Shown one piece after another: positions 8,416 through 19,189 of a stretch of 64,000 nucleotides of DNA. The stretch spans positions 490,641 to 554,640 of the forward strand of contig NZ_FQWZ01000002.1 in assembly GCF_900129825.1 (NCBI RefSeq). The letters are read 5' to 3'. Below the pieces are notes generated by a model. The model made no database searches and was not told where the DNA came from. It saw nothing but the letters and a program-made list of their open reading frames with translations. Each line of letters opens with the position of its first letter. Within the stretch, counting starts at the first letter, position 1. The position numbers and the translations under genes were made by a program. The stretch comes from Hydrocarboniphaga daqingensis (GTDB lineage Bacteria; Pseudomonadota; Gammaproteobacteria; Nevskiales; Nevskiaceae).

Positions 8416-10242
8416 TTAGCCCGAACGCTTGCGCTCGTGTTCCTTCAGGAACTTCTTGCGGATGCGGATCGAGGTCGGCGTCAGCTCAACGAGTTCGTCT
8501 TCGTTGATGAACTCCAGCGCCTGCTCCAGCGAGTGCTTCACCGGCGGTGTCAGGATCACGTTTTCGTCCGATCCCGAGGCGCGCATGTTGGTCAGCTTCT
8601 TGCCCTTGAGCACGTTGACGACGAGATCGTTGTCGCGGGAGTGGATACCGACGATCTGGCCTTCGTACACCTCGACGGCGGGGTCCACCATCATGCGGCC
8701 GCGCTCCTGCAGGTTGAACAGCGCGTAAGGCGCCGTCTTGCCCTGCTCATTGGAGATCAGCACGCCGTTGTGGCGCTGGCCGATGTCGGCGTTGTCGGCT
8801 TTGGGGCCGAAGTGGTCGAAGTTGTGGAACAGCAGGCCGGTACCCGAGGTCATCGACATGAACTCGGTCTGGAAGCCGATCAGGCCGCGCGACGGGATCA
8901 TGTACTGCAGGCGGACGCGACCCTTGCCGTCGACGACCATGTCGAGCATCTTGCCGCCGCGCTCGGCCAAGCCTTGGATGGTGCCGCCCTGGTGGGCTTC
9001 TTCCACGTCGGCAACCAGCGATTCGTACGGCTCGCAGATCTGGCCGTCGACTTCCTTGAGGATCACCTGCGGACGCGACACGGCGATTTCGAAGCCTTCG
9101 CGACGCATGTTTTCGAGCAAGATGCCCAAGTGCAGCAGGCCGCGGCCGGACACGCGGAACTGGTCGGGTGAATCACCCGGCTCGACCCGCAGCGCGACGT
9201 TGGTCTGGAGTTCCTTCTGCAGGCGGTCGCCGATCTGGCGGCTGGTGACGAACTTGCCTTCCTTGCCCGCGAACGGCGACTTGTTGACCTCGAACACCAT
9301 GCTCATCGTCGGCTCGTCGACGGTCAGCGTCGGCAGCGCCTCGGGCTTCTTCGGGTCGCAGATGGTCTCGGAAATGCCCAGTTCGGTGATGCCGGTGACG
9401 GCGATGATGTCGCCGGCCTCGGCTTCCGGAACTTCGACCTTGTCCAGGCCCATGAAGCCCAGCACCTGCAGCACGCGGCCCTGGCGGACCTCGCCGTTGC
9501 GGTTGACGACCGACACCGGGGAATTTGCCTTGATCTTGCCGCGCGAAATGCGGCCGGTGCCAATGACGCCGACGTAGCTGGAATAGGCCAGCGAGATCAC
9601 CTGCATCTGGAACGGGCCTTCCGGATCGACGGCCGGCGGGACGACCTTGTCGACGATCGTCTGGAACAGCGGGTCCATGTTGCCTTCGCGGACATCGGCA
9701 GTGTGGCCGGCGTAGCCGTGCAGCGCCGAGGCGTAGACGATCGGGAAATCGAGCTGCGTGTCGTTGGCGCCGAGCTTGTCGAACAGGTCGAACACCTGGT
9801 CGACGACCCAGTCCGGACGTGCGCCGGGGCGGTCGACCTTATTGATGACGACGATCGGGTTCAGGCCCATCGCGAACGCCTTCTGCGTGACGAAGCGCGT
9901 CTGCGGCATCGGACCGTCTTGCGCGTCGACCAGCAGGCAGACGCAGTCGACCATGCTCAGCACGCGCTCGACTTCACCGCCGAAGTCGGCGTGGCCGGGG
10001 GTGTCGACGATATTGATGCGGAAATCGGTGTTGGTGCGCTTGTCCATCCAGCGGATGGCCGTGTTCTTCGACAGGATCGTGATGCCGCGCTCGCGCTCCA
10101 GGTCGTTGGAGTCCATGACGCGCTCGCCGAGGTTTTCGCGCGCGTCCAGCGTCTGCGACTGACGCAGCAGCTTGTCGACAAGGGTGGTTTTGCCATGGTC
10201 GACGTGCGCGATAATGGCGATGTTGCGGAGGTTTTGAATCAC
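8416..10242 (-). CDS. typA: Ribosome-associated translational GTPase TypA/BipA
   Basis: The start is the GTG at 10242, which gives a 608-residue protein beginning [20 protein letters not shown]. Known TypA proteins start at this position, and the longer upstream frame is not conserved-looking. All GTPase motifs are present: AHVDHGKT (G1), [12 protein letters not shown] (G3) and NKVDRPGAR (G4). A beta-barrel domain, an EF-G III/V-like part ([19 protein letters not shown]) and the TypA-specific C-terminal domain ending in a basic tail follow. TypA binds the ribosome and acts in assembly and stress or cold adaptation. It stands alone, divergent from the permease at 10475 across a 232-bp gap. Confidence 0.96.
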   Translation of the reverse strand: MIQNLRNIAIIAHVDHGKTTLVDKLLRQSQTLDARENLGERVMDSNDLERERGITILSKNTAIRWMDKRTNTDFRINIVDTPGHADFGGEVERVLSMVDCVCLLVDAQDGPMPQTRFVTQKAFAMGLNPIVVINKVDRPGARPDWVVDQVFDLFDKLGANDTQLDFPIVYASALHGYAGHTADVREGNMDPLFQTIVDKVVPPAVDPEGPFQMQVISLAYSSYVGVIGTGRISRGKIKANSPVSVVNRNGEVRQGRVLQVLGFMGLDKVEVPEAEAGDIIAVTGITELGISETICDPKKPEALPTLTVDEPTMSMVFEVNKSPFAGKEGKFVTSRQIGDRLQKELQTNVALRVEPGDSPDQFRVSGRGLLHLGILLENMRREGFEIAVSRPQVILKEVDGQICEPYESLVADVEEAHQGGTIQGLAERGGKMLDMVVDGKGRVRLQYMIPSRGLIGFQTEFMSMTSGTGLLFHNFDHFGPKADNADIGQRHNGVLISNEQGKTAPYALFNLQERGRMMVDPAVEVYEGQIVGIHSRDNDLVVNVLKGKKLTNMRASGSDENVILTPPVKHSLEQALEFINEDELVELTPTSIRIRKKFLKEHERKRSG

Positions 10243-10474
10243 GAGAAGGGCACCGGGAGAAACAAGCGGAGTACAGGGCGGCGACGCTGCCCCGAGTCGA
10301 CCGTCCGGGCCAAAAAGAGCCCGGCTTTGGCCTGGTATGGCTAAAACGGCCGCGGAGTATACGTGGACGACGATGACACCGCATCTGTCATGCCAATGCC
10401 GGCCAGCTGATGACGCTAGAATCACCGATGGCTTTTGCCCCGCCCGAGTCGCATAACGAGACACCCCGCCCGCG

Positions 10475-12484
10475 ATGACGATCCTGAACAAGGCGCGACG
10501 CCTGCTCGTCGGCGAGAAGCTCGATCCGTTCGACCCCAAGACCCGGCACAACATCGCGCTGGTCGCGATCCTGGCCTGGATCGGGCTGGGCGCCGACGGC
10601 CTGTCATCGTCGTGCTACGGCCCGGAGGAGGCGTTCCTCGCGCTGGGCAGCCACACCGACATTGCGCTGTTTCTGGCCCTCGCAACGGCGGCCACGGTGT
10701 TCATCATCGCGGCCAGCTACAACCAGGTCATCGACCTGTTTCCGTCGGGCGGCGGTGGCTACAAGGCCGCGACCAAGCTGATCGGCCCGCGCGCCGGACT
10801 GATCAGCGGCTCGGCACTGATCGTCGACTACGTGCTGACGATCGCCATTTCCGTCGCCAGCGGCGCCGACGCGCTTTTCAGCTTGTTGCCCCATTCGCTG
10901 GTCGGCTGGAAGCTGGCGACCGAGGCGTTGTTGGTGGTGACGCTGCTGGTGCTCAACCTGCGGGGCATGAAGGAATCGATCCGGGTGCTGGCGCCGATCT
11001 TCCTCGGCTTCGTCGTGTCGCATGTGGCCCTGATCGTCTACGGCGTCAGTGCCCACGCCGACGCGATCGGAACGCTGTGGCCCAACAGCGTCGCCGAAGC
11101 CGAGTCGCTGTCACGCGAAAGCGGCGTGATGTTCGTGATCGCGCTGTTCTTGCGCGCCTACTCGATCGGCGGCGGCACTTATACGGGTATCGAGGCGGTA
11201 TCGAACAACATCAATATGCTGGCCGAGCCGCGCGTCAAAACCGGCCACTACACGATGTTCTACATGGCCGTGTCACTGGCCTTGATGGCCGGCGGCATCA
11301 TCCTGCTGTACTTGCTGTGGGACGCCACGCCGACGCCGGGGCAGACGCTCAATGCCGTGACGTTTCGGCAGATCATTGGCCAGGTGTTCGGTGAAGGGCC
11401 TACCGCCGGCGTCGTGCTCGCGATCGTGCTGCTGCTTGAAGCCGGGCTGTTGATGGTCGCCGCCAACACCGGCTTTCTTGGCGGCCCGGCAGTGCTGGCG
11501 AGCATGGCGTCCGACCGCTGGGTGCCGCGCCAGTTCCGGCAGTTGTCCAATCGCATGGTCACGCAGAACGGCGTGCTGCTGATGGGCATCGCCGCGCTGG
11601 TGATCGTGCTGGCGACCCGCGGCCGCGTGTCGCTGCTGGTGGTGCTGTACAGCATCAATGTGTTCATCACGTTCACACTGACGCTGTTCGGCTTGTCGCG
11701 GCATTGGTGGACGCAGCGCCGCTACATCCTGCGTTGGCGTGGTCCGTTGCTGCTGTCGCTGCTGGGCTTGTCGGTGACCGCTTTCATGCTGGCCGTGATC
11801 GTCGTCGAAAAATTCCTGCTCGGCGGTTGGGTCACGCTGGTGATCACCGGCGCCGTGGCCGCTCTGTGCATCGTCGTGCGTCGTCACTACGACGAAGTCC
11901 GCCGGCTGATGCAGCGGATCGACCAGTACGCGCCGCGCGTGACTTGGATCGAAGATCTGCCGTCACCGCCGTTGGACCCGAAGGGATGCACGGCGATCAT
12001 CTTGGTGGGTGCCAATCGGGGTGCTGGTTATCGCACGCTGGAATGGGTGCTCGACAAGTTTCCCGGCAAGTTCCGCAACTTCGTATTCGTTGCCGTGGGC
12101 GAGGTCGACCGCGACGCATTCGACAGCGAGCGCTCGCTGGTGGCGCTGCAGGCGCGCTTGCAGAATTCGCTGGCGTACTTCGTCGGCTACTGCGCCAGCC
12201 GCAATCTGGCCGCTGTCTCGTATGAGAGTTATGGCGCCGATCCGCAGAGCGAGTTGTTCGCGTTGGTCGACCACGTGTTCGACGAGTATCCCGACAGCGT
12301 CTGCTTCGCCAGCCGCATCGTGTTCCGCAGCGAAAACCTGTTCACCTCGCTGCTGCACAACCAGCTGCCGCTGGCGGTACAGCGTCATCTGCACGAGCGC
12401 AGCCGCGAGATGATCGTGGTGCCGGTCAAGCTGACCGAGACCGACGTGCGGCCGTCGCCGCCGACGCGGGCGCCGGTGCACTAG
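10475..12484 (+). CDS. APC-superfamily permease with C-terminal cytosolic domain
   Basis: The 669-residue protein has about twelve transmembrane segments in the first 470 residues, followed by a soluble domain of about 200 residues. The segment GLGADGLSSSCYGPEEAF after the first basic stretch, and FPSGGGGYKAATKLIGP later, are typical of amino-acid/polyamine/organocation permeases. KUP-type potassium carriers are related alternatives. The soluble part has no recognisable enzyme motif and could be a regulatory domain. The substrate cannot be assigned. It is divergent from typA and convergent with purT, and an 18-bp perfect palindrome lies just after the stop codon. Confidence 0.8.
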   Translation: MTILNKARRLLVGEKLDPFDPKTRHNIALVAILAWIGLGADGLSSSCYGPEEAFLALGSHTDIALFLALATAATVFIIAASYNQVIDLFPSGGGGYKAATKLIGPRAGLISGSALIVDYVLTIAISVASGADALFSLLPHSLVGWKLATEALLVVTLLVLNLRGMKESIRVLAPIFLGFVVSHVALIVYGVSAHADAIGTLWPNSVAEAESLSRESGVMFVIALFLRAYSIGGGTYTGIEAVSNNINMLAEPRVKTGHYTMFYMAVSLALMAGGIILLYLLWDATPTPGQTLNAVTFRQIIGQVFGEGPTAGVVLAIVLLLEAGLLMVAANTGFLGGPAVLASMASDRWVPRQFRQLSNRMVTQNGVLLMGIAALVIVLATRGRVSLLVVLYSINVFITFTLTLFGLSRHWWTQRRYILRWRGPLLLSLLGLSVTAFMLAVIVVEKFLLGGWVTLVITGAVAALCIVVRRHYDEVRRLMQRIDQYAPRVTWIEDLPSPPLDPKGCTAIILVGANRGAGYRTLEWVLDKFPGKFRNFVFVAVGEVDRDAFDSERSLVALQARLQNSLAYFVGYCASRNLAAVSYESYGADPQSELFALVDHVFDEYPDSVCFASRIVFRSENLFTSLLHNQLPLAVQRHLHERSREMIVVPVKLTETDVRPSPPTRAPVH

Positions 12485-12491
12485 CGCCCGC

Positions 12492-12518
12492 GACGCCGAC
12501 GTCGGCGTCGGCGTCGGC
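12492..12518 (+). repeat. Palindrome with GTCGGC tandem hexamers between permease and purT
   Basis: GACGCCGAC is followed directly by its reverse complement GTCGGCGTC, and the last hexamer then repeats (GTCGGC about three times). It sits between two convergent genes and could act as a weak terminator, but there is no T-tract. Simple hexamer repeats like this can vary in copy number. Confidence 0.5.
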
Positions 12519-12519
12519 G

Positions 12520-13713
12520 TTAGACGACCGAGATCGCCGATGCGGCGCGCCGCGCCTTGGCGCGAGCCGCCTCGACATCGGTCGCCAGGGCCAGGGCCAC
12601 GCCCATGCGGCGACGGCCGACGATTTCAGGCTTGCCGAACAGTCGCAGCTGCGTGTCGGGCTCGACCAAGGCGTCGGCAACGCCGGCGAAGCCCGGTGCG
12701 ACCCGATCGCCTTCCAGCAGCAGCGCGCACGAGGCCGCCGCACCGCGCTGGGCGATGTTCGGGACCGGCAAGCCCAGGATCGCGCGAGCGTGCAGCGCAA
12801 ACTGCGACAGGTCTTGCGCGATCAGCGTGACCAGGCCGGTATCGTGCGGGCGCGGCGACACCTCGCTGAAAATCACCTCGTCGCCTTTGACGAACAGCTC
12901 CACGCCGAACACGCCGCGGCCACCGAGGTCGGCGGTGATGGCGCCGGCAATCGCCTGCGCGCGCTCCAGTGCCTTGGCCGACATCGGGTGCGGCTGCCAG
13001 CTTTCGCGGTAGTCACCGTCGATCTGCAAATGGCCGATCGGCGCGCAGAACGAGGTCTGCACCGCATCGCGCTGCGCGCCATGGCGCACGGTCAGCAGCG
13101 TGATTTCGTAATCGAAGTCAACGAAGCCTTCGACGATCACGCGGCCCGCACCGGCGCGACCGCCGGCCTGCGCGTAGTCCCACGCCGGCTGGATGTCGGC
13201 CGCTGACTTGATCACGCTCTGCCCCTTGCCTGACGACGACATCAGCGGCTTGACCACGCACGGGATGCCCAGCGCGGCCACCGCGGCTCGATAGTCGGCT
13301 TCGTTGTCGGCAAAGCGATACGGCGACGTCGGCAGGCCGAGCGTCTCGGCCGCCAGCCGGCGAATGCCTTCGCGGTCCATCGTCAACCGCGCGGCGCGCG
13401 CGGTTGGCACCACGTTCCAGCCCTCGGCTTCCAGCTCGAGCAGCGTCGGCGTGTGGATCGCTTCGATTTCCGGAACGATCAGATGCGGACGTTCCAGCTC
13501 GACGATGCGGCGCAGTTCGGCGCCGTCGAGCATCTTGAACACATGAGAGCGGTGCGCGACCTGCATCGCCGGTGCGTTGTCGTAGCGGTCGCAGGCGATG
13601 CATTCGACGCCCAGCCGCTGCAGCTCGATGACCACTTCCTTGCCCAACTCGCCGGAGCCGAGCATCAGCACGCGGGTGGCTTGTGAGGACAGCGGGGTTC
13701 CGATCGGGGTCAT
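12520..13713 (-). CDS. purT: Formate-dependent phosphoribosylglycinamide formyltransferase PurT
   Basis: The start is the ATG at 13713 (MTPIGTPL), which matches the usual PurT N-terminus; four codons further upstream are possible but not conserved. The 397-residue protein is an ATP-grasp enzyme. It has [11 protein letters not shown]-like residues (here [11 protein letters not shown]) and the VPEIEAIHT loop of the N-terminal domain. The ATP-grasp core reads [13 protein letters not shown], and [24 protein letters not shown] carries the Mg/ATP ligands. It uses formate and ATP to formylate GAR in purine synthesis, by-passing folate-dependent PurN. It is downstream of mutM on the same strand with a 52-bp gap. 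Confidence 0.97.
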   Translation of the reverse strand: MTPIGTPLSSQATRVLMLGSGELGKEVVIELQRLGVECIACDRYDNAPAMQVAHRSHVFKMLDGAELRRIVELERPHLIVPEIEAIHTPTLLELEAEGWNVVPTARAARLTMDREGIRRLAAETLGLPTSPYRFADNEADYRAAVAALGIPCVVKPLMSSSGKGQSVIKSAADIQPAWDYAQAGGRAGAGRVIVEGFVDFDYEITLLTVRHGAQRDAVQTSFCAPIGHLQIDGDYRESWQPHPMSAKALERAQAIAGAITADLGGRGVFGVELFVKGDEVIFSEVSPRPHDTGLVTLIAQDLSQFALHARAILGLPVPNIAQRGAAASCALLLEGDRVAPGFAGVADALVEPDTQLRLFGKPEIVGRRRMGVALALATDVEAARAKARRAASAISVV

Positions 13714-13765
13714 GTTGCGCGCCAACTCAAAAATGAGCGGCGATGATACCTGTGCGAGGCGGCGG

Positions 13766-14584
13766 TCAGCGTTGGCAGCCGGGGCAGAAAAAACTCGAGC
13801 GTTGTCCGATCACCAATCGACGGATCGGCGTGCTGCATTGCCGGCAGGGCAGGGCTTCACGGCCGTACACGTAAAGGTCCTGCTGGAAGTAACCAGCGGC
13901 ACCGTCGGCGCCAGCGAAATCGCGCAGCGTCGTGCCGCCTTGCGTGATCGCCTCGTCCAGCACGTCGCGGATTTTCTGAGCCAGCACGCGATAGCGTGGC
14001 AGGCTGATGTCGCCGGCCGGTCGCGTCGGCCGGATGCCGGCGCGAAACAGCGATTCGGCGGCGTAGATGTTGCCGGCGCCGACGACGATGCGTCCGTCCA
14101 TGACAAAGGTCTTGACCGCCGCGCTGCGGCCGCGCGATACGCGGTGCAGGTAGTCACCGTCAAATGCGTCCGAAAACGGTTCGGGCCCCATGCCGGTCAG
14201 CAGCGGATGCGTGGGCTCGTCGTGCCGCCACAGCAGTACGGCGCCGAAGCGCCGCGGGTCGTGGAAGCGCAGCAGATGGCCGTCGTCGAGTTCGATATCG
14301 ACGTGGTCGTGCTTGACCAGCGGATGCCCCTGCGCCAACACGAACAGCCGGCCCGACATGCCCAGGTGGATCAGCAGCCGATCGCCGCCATCGAGCGCCA
14401 GCAGCAGGTATTTGCCACGGCGGTCGGTGGACAGCACGCGCTGGCCGGCGACACGGCTGGCGAGATCGTCCGGCACCGGCCAGCGCATCCGCGACTCACG
14501 AACGACGACCCGCGTAATGCGTCGGTCGATCACATGCGGCGTGACACCACGCCGGATCGTTTCGACCTCGGGCAACTCGGGCAT
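13766..14584 (-). CDS. mutM: Formamidopyrimidine-DNA glycosylase (Fpg/MutM)
   Basis: The start is the ATG at 14584, giving 272 residues and the mature MPELPEVE N-terminus in which Pro2 is the catalytic nucleophile and Glu3 the general acid. The middle holds the helix-two-turn-helix region. The C-terminus has a four-cysteine zinc finger (C-x2-C near [12 protein letters not shown], then FFCPGCQR) that enters the DNA groove. The enzyme removes 8-oxoguanine and other oxidised purines and nicks the abasic site. It follows the DUF4340 gene by 10 bp and so probably belongs to the end of the ABC-transporter operon's transcript. Confidence 0.97.
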   Translation of the reverse strand: MPELPEVETIRRGVTPHVIDRRITRVVVRESRMRWPVPDDLASRVAGQRVLSTDRRGKYLLLALDGGDRLLIHLGMSGRLFVLAQGHPLVKHDHVDIELDDGHLLRFHDPRRFGAVLLWRHDEPTHPLLTGMGPEPFSDAFDGDYLHRVSRGRSAAVKTFVMDGRIVVGAGNIYAAESLFRAGIRPTRPAGDISLPRYRVLAQKIRDVLDEAITQGGTTLRDFAGADGAAGYFQQDLYVYGREALPCRQCSTPIRRLVIGQRSSFFCPGCQR

Positions 14585-14594
14585 CGATGCGACT

Positions 14595-15494
14595 CTACGG
14601 CGCTGGTGCCGCTGGTGCCGCTGGCGTCGCCGCCGCGTCAGCCGGTGCTGCATCGGCTGGCTTGGGCGCCGGCAGCCGCAGCAGCGTGTCGACATCGGTG
14701 CGCGACAGCGTGTAGCGCACGCCCAGGTCGGCGCGCGCCAGCACCAGCTGCGGATCGCGAGCCACGATCGTGAAGCTCAGCGTGCGGCCGTCGGCCAGCG
14801 TCAGCGTGGCGGCTTCGCCTTGCGCGTCCTCCGGTTGGAGGCTGCCGTTGAACAGCGCCTTGGCCGAGGTCCAAGCATCGGCGATGGCCTTGAGTTGGTC
14901 AGCTTTGGCGTCGGCGTGATCCGGCGAGGCCCAAGCGCCGTCGGCCGACTTTTCCAACGTCAGGCCGGGCACCACGATCCGCGTGATCGCCGCGCCGGCC
15001 GGTACCAGATTCTTGGCAACCAGGTCGGAATAGTCGGCGTCGAACGCCGCGCTGCCGGGGTCGGCGATCAGCGCCAGCTCTTTTTCGTTGACGCGAACGT
15101 AGCGGCGGTACTTCAGCGGCTCTTCACCGCCGAAGTCGATCGTCTGGTCGTTGATCGTGATCCGGTAGCGCGCCGGCACCAAGCCCAGTTCCTTGAGATC
15201 GCCGCTGTCCAGCATCATCTGTACGCCGGTGTCCGACAGCCCCACCAACGCATTGACTTCGAATGGATCGGCGGCAGCCTTCACCGGCTCGGTGATCGCC
15301 CACTGGCCGTCTTGCTTCGCCAGCCGGATCGTCGGCGAACCGGGATGTTCGAGCGCGATGGTCTGCACCATCGACGGCGTCAGCGCCGTCAGCGGTGGTT
15401 TCTTTTCTTCATCGGGTTTCTGGCCGAGCCAAGCGGCCGTGCCGAGACCGGCCACAGCGACCAGCAGGCCGAGATTCAGATGGTTGCGGTTCAT
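14595..15494 (-). CDS. DUF4340 domain-containing membrane-anchored protein
   Basis: The protein has 299 residues, starting at the ATG at 15494 (MNRNHLNLGLL). The N-terminal hydrophobic helix (residues about 5-20) is a signal anchor. The rest is a periplasmic DUF4340 domain, with beta-rich blocks such as WAITEPVKAAADPFEVNALV and LKYRRYVRVNEKE. The C-terminal 25 residues are a low-complexity Ala/Pro tail. DUF4340 proteins regularly follow GldG-like proteins in ABC-transporter operons, as here (16 bp after that gene). The function of the complex in non-gliding bacteria is not established; a surface or export role is possible. Confidence 0.8.
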   Translation of the reverse strand: MNRNHLNLGLLVAVAGLGTAAWLGQKPDEEKKPPLTALTPSMVQTIALEHPGSPTIRLAKQDGQWAITEPVKAAADPFEVNALVGLSDTGVQMMLDSGDLKELGLVPARYRITINDQTIDFGGEEPLKYRRYVRVNEKELALIADPGSAAFDADYSDLVAKNLVPAGAAITRIVVPGLTLEKSADGAWASPDHADAKADQLKAIADAWTSAKALFNGSLQPEDAQGEAATLTLADGRTLSFTIVARDPQLVLARADLGVRYTLSRTDVDTLLRLPAPKPADAAPADAAATPAAPAAPAP

Positions 15495-15510
15495 CGTCAG
15501 CGCTCCGGAG

Positions 15511-16896
15511 TTATTTGCGGCGGCGCGAAATCCAGCGTCCAATGCCGATGCCGATCAGCAGCAGCGGCAGCACCAGCACGAAGCCGCCCGCCAGCAATGC
15601 GATCGCCCAATCCGGCAGGAACAGATTCACGTCCGGCGCTTTGGGGATGTCGATGTTCATCTGGTTGTCGCGCGCGGCGAGCCACTGCACCGCGTTGAGT
15701 CCCAGCTGCTGGTTACCCAGCTGCCCGAGGTAGGCGTTGGAGATGAAGTCGGCGTCGCCGATCACGACCACGCGCTGCTGCGGCTTGGGCGGCGGCGGTG
15801 CATCGGGCGACGTGGGCGCCGCTGCCGGTGCCTCGGCGCCAGGCCGGTCGCGGGTCAGCGTCATGCCGATGTTCAGCGGGCCGGGGACGTCGCCGCTGCT
15901 CTCGTCCATCGATACCGGGCCACCATCGAGCTTGCCGGTTTCCAGCCACGCCGTTTCGGTGGTGACCAGCATCGGCGATGCCGTCCAGCCGCTGCCGCTG
16001 GCCGTGACCGAACGCACCAGCGGGAACAGCGTCACCTGCTGCAGATCGCGCGTCACCGGCGTCGGCGGATAGCCGAGCGCTGCGTAGATGCCCGGGTGGC
16101 CGGTGCCCAGCGCTTCGTACTCGGGAAAGATCGCATAGCCGTTCTGCCAGCGGATGCCGAGCGCGTCGGCCACCGCGTTCAAACCGGGGTCGTTCTCCGG
16201 GTCGGCCAGCCACAGCAGATTGCCGCCCTTCTCGACGTATTGCTGGATCAGCTTGATCTCGCCGTCGAGCAGCGCCGCGCGCGGGCTGGCGATCACCAGC
16301 AGCGAGGTGTTGTCCGGAATCTGCGGGGTCTTGACCAGGTTCAGGCCCTGAACCTTCAGGCCCTTGTCCTTCAGCGCCTGAGCAAACTGCGAGAAATCTT
16401 CGGGGCCATTGGCGGCCGTGCTGCGCTCGCCGTGGCCTTCGAGAAACACGATCCAGCTGTCGCCGGTGTAGCTCAAGCGCTGCAGTGCCGTGGTGATCTC
16501 CTGCTCCGACAAGCCGCGCAGATTTTCGCGGCGGCCCTGGTACTCGAGCACCACTTCGCCTGGCGTGCTGATCTTGTACTCGCGGACTTTCGCCGGCTGG
16601 CTGGCCGGGTCGACAAATTCCACTTCGATGTCCGGCTTGACGCGCTGGTAGCGGCCGACGAAGAAGTCGACCGACGCGCGTTCGTCGGCGCCAGGGTAGG
16701 CAAAGGCGATGAACTTGATCGGCGAGTCCATCGACTGCAACTGCTTCTGGCTGGCCTGCGTCAGCGTGTTGCGCTTGCCCACCGTCCAGTCCCAAACCAC
16801 GTCATAGCGCTTGGACAAGTAGCCGAGCAGGACCAGCACGGCAACGAACAGCAGCGCGCTGATCGCCTGCTGCAACAACAGATTCTTCTTCTTCAT
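15511..16896 (-). CDS. GldG-family ABC-type auxiliary transport protein
   Basis: The 461-residue protein has an N-terminal membrane helix (about 10-28: QQAISALLFVAVLVLLGYLS) and a large periplasmic region typical of the GldG/ABC_transp_aux family. Recognisable blocks include KRNTLTQASQKQLQSMDSP, SWIVFLEGHGERS and LLVIASPRAALLDGEI. A C-terminal membrane helix followed by an Arg/Lys-rich tail ends the protein (about 430-461). In Flavobacteria, GldF and GldG form an ABC transporter needed for gliding. In gammaproteobacteria the family sits in the same gene order with unknown substrate. It lies between the ABC permease (43-bp gap) and the DUF4340 gene. Confidence 0.82.
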   Translation of the reverse strand: MKKKNLLLQQAISALLFVAVLVLLGYLSKRYDVVWDWTVGKRNTLTQASQKQLQSMDSPIKFIAFAYPGADERASVDFFVGRYQRVKPDIEVEFVDPASQPAKVREYKISTPGEVVLEYQGRRENLRGLSEQEITTALQRLSYTGDSWIVFLEGHGERSTAANGPEDFSQFAQALKDKGLKVQGLNLVKTPQIPDNTSLLVIASPRAALLDGEIKLIQQYVEKGGNLLWLADPENDPGLNAVADALGIRWQNGYAIFPEYEALGTGHPGIYAALGYPPTPVTRDLQQVTLFPLVRSVTASGSGWTASPMLVTTETAWLETGKLDGGPVSMDESSGDVPGPLNIGMTLTRDRPGAEAPAAAPTSPDAPPPPKPQQRVVVIGDADFISNAYLGQLGNQQLGLNAVQWLAARDNQMNIDIPKAPDVNLFLPDWAIALLAGGFVLVLPLLLIGIGIGRWISRRRK

Positions 16897-16939
16897 GTTT
16901 CCAGTCTCACCGGTGTTGAGTCGTTGTGTGCCAGCGGCG

Positions 16940-17679
16940 TCAGTTGCGCTCGATATCGAGTCGCAGCACGGTCAGCCACAGGAACAACGCGGTGAACAAC
17001 AGGTAGTAGACGACGTCCGAGCTGTGGAACAAGCCCGAGATCAGGTCTTGGTAGTGACTGATCAGCGACAGATATTCGAGAACGCTCTTGAAGCCGTTAT
17101 CGAACTGCGCCGGCATCCGCAGCAGCCACACCAGCAATAGCAATCCGAAGCTGCCGATCGCGGCGATCGTCGGCTCGCGCGTCAGCGACGAGATGAACAT
17201 GCCGGCCGCGCCGAACGACATCGTGATCAGAAACAAGCCGAGCAGGCCGGCGCCGAGTCGCCCCAAGTCGAGGTTGACCGCCGGCAGCAGCGCCGCCGGC
17301 ATCGCGGCCAGCAGCAGCACCAGCGCGCCGACGAAGCTCAGCAAGCCGAAGAACTTGCCGAGCACGATCTGCGTCAGCGATACCGGTGCTGAAAACAGCA
17401 GCGTCAGCGTGTTGCTTTTGCGCTCTTCGGCGAACAGCCGCATCGTCATCAGCGGCATCACCAGCAGCAGCACGATCGTCGCCGTGCCGTACAAGCCGCC
17501 GCCGATGAAGTCGGACACGCCGGTGTATTGATCGGCGGTCTGATAGTTCTGCAGGTACTGCATCAGCATGCCGATGTAGACCCAGCCGAAGATCACTTGC
17601 GTGACCGCGAGCACGGCCCAGGCCAGCGGCGAGACGAAGATGCGGCGCGCCTCGTGGCGCGCAATGGTCCAGACAGCGT

Positions 17680-17683
<4 letters not shown>
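16940..17683 (-). CDS. ABC transporter permease (GldF-like, ABC-2 type)
   Basis: The protein has 247 residues and about six transmembrane helices in the ABC-2 layout. It begins MNAVWTIARHEARRIFVSPLAW, a typical N-terminal cytoplasmic helix. The MRLFAEERKSNTLTLLFSAPVS motif after the second helix is the conserved ABC-2 coupling segment. Its ATG overlaps the stop of the ATPase gene (ATGA), so the two are translationally coupled and form one exporter. The substrate is unknown. Confidence 0.88.
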
Positions 17684-18615
<932 letters not shown>

Positions 18616-18843
18616 CGTCGTGTCGGGTTCTGGTGAGTAAGGGAATGAGGCCTGCTGGCCGCCGGACCACGCCGTGCGGGGCAAGGCGCGGCTCTGACCG
18701 CGCTCGGCCGGCACGGTTCCATGCCGAGCCGCGCGGCGCCGGCATTGTACGGGCGAAATCATCGCGTGCCGCGTCGCGCGCGTCAGCGCCGTCACCCGAG
18801 GGGTCGCTACACTAGTGGCCCCCGATGTGGCTTGGAGCCGACG

Positions 18844-19110
18844 ATGCTGGACCCGCAAAAGATCGAAGACGTCGCCGCGCGCCTGGCCTCGGTGCTGCCG
18901 CCGGGCTTGCTCGGTCTGCGTCGTGAGTTGGAAGAAAACTTTCGCGCCGTGTTGCGCGCCAATCTCGAACGCTTCGACCTGGTGTCGCGCGAACGCTTCG
19001 ACATCCAGGCGCAGTTGTTGTCGCGCACCCAGGAGCGCTTGCTGCAGCTGGAACAGCGCCTCGCCGCGCTGGAGTCGACCGACGCGAGCGGGCGTTCCAA
19101 CGCCGGCTGA
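18844..19110 (+). CDS. ubiK: Ubiquinone biosynthesis accessory factor UbiK
   Basis: An 88-residue protein that starts at the ATG at 18844 (MLDPQKIEDVAARLASVLPPG). It shows the YqiC/UbiK layout: an amphipathic N-terminal helix, the motif LRRELEENFRAVLRANLERFDLVSR, and a C-terminal leucine-rich coiled coil (RTQERLLQLEQRLAALE). UbiK binds UbiJ and helps the last hydroxylation steps of ubiquinone synthesis under aerobic conditions. It lies 79 bp upstream of comM on the same strand, an arrangement common in gammaproteobacteria. Confidence 0.9.
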   Translation: MLDPQKIEDVAARLASVLPPGLLGLRRELEENFRAVLRANLERFDLVSRERFDIQAQLLSRTQERLLQLEQRLAALESTDASGRSNAG

Positions 19111-19189
19111 GCGCCGGGTTTGACGGCGCTGCTGTTGCACTGAGCGCTGGTTCGCCACGCCGCTGCGGCCTGCGCGGCATGCTTGGTGG

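Noticed and set aside
8737-9577. Plus-strand frames opposite typA.
   Set aside because: Shadows of the highly conserved typA gene on the minus strand; no ribosome-binding site or domain.
15193-16995. 600-codon plus-strand frame opposite the GldG-like and DUF4340 genes.
   Set aside because: Antisense shadow; composition is His/Arg/Gln-rich and no domain is recognisable, while the minus strand has coherent family members in a conserved order.
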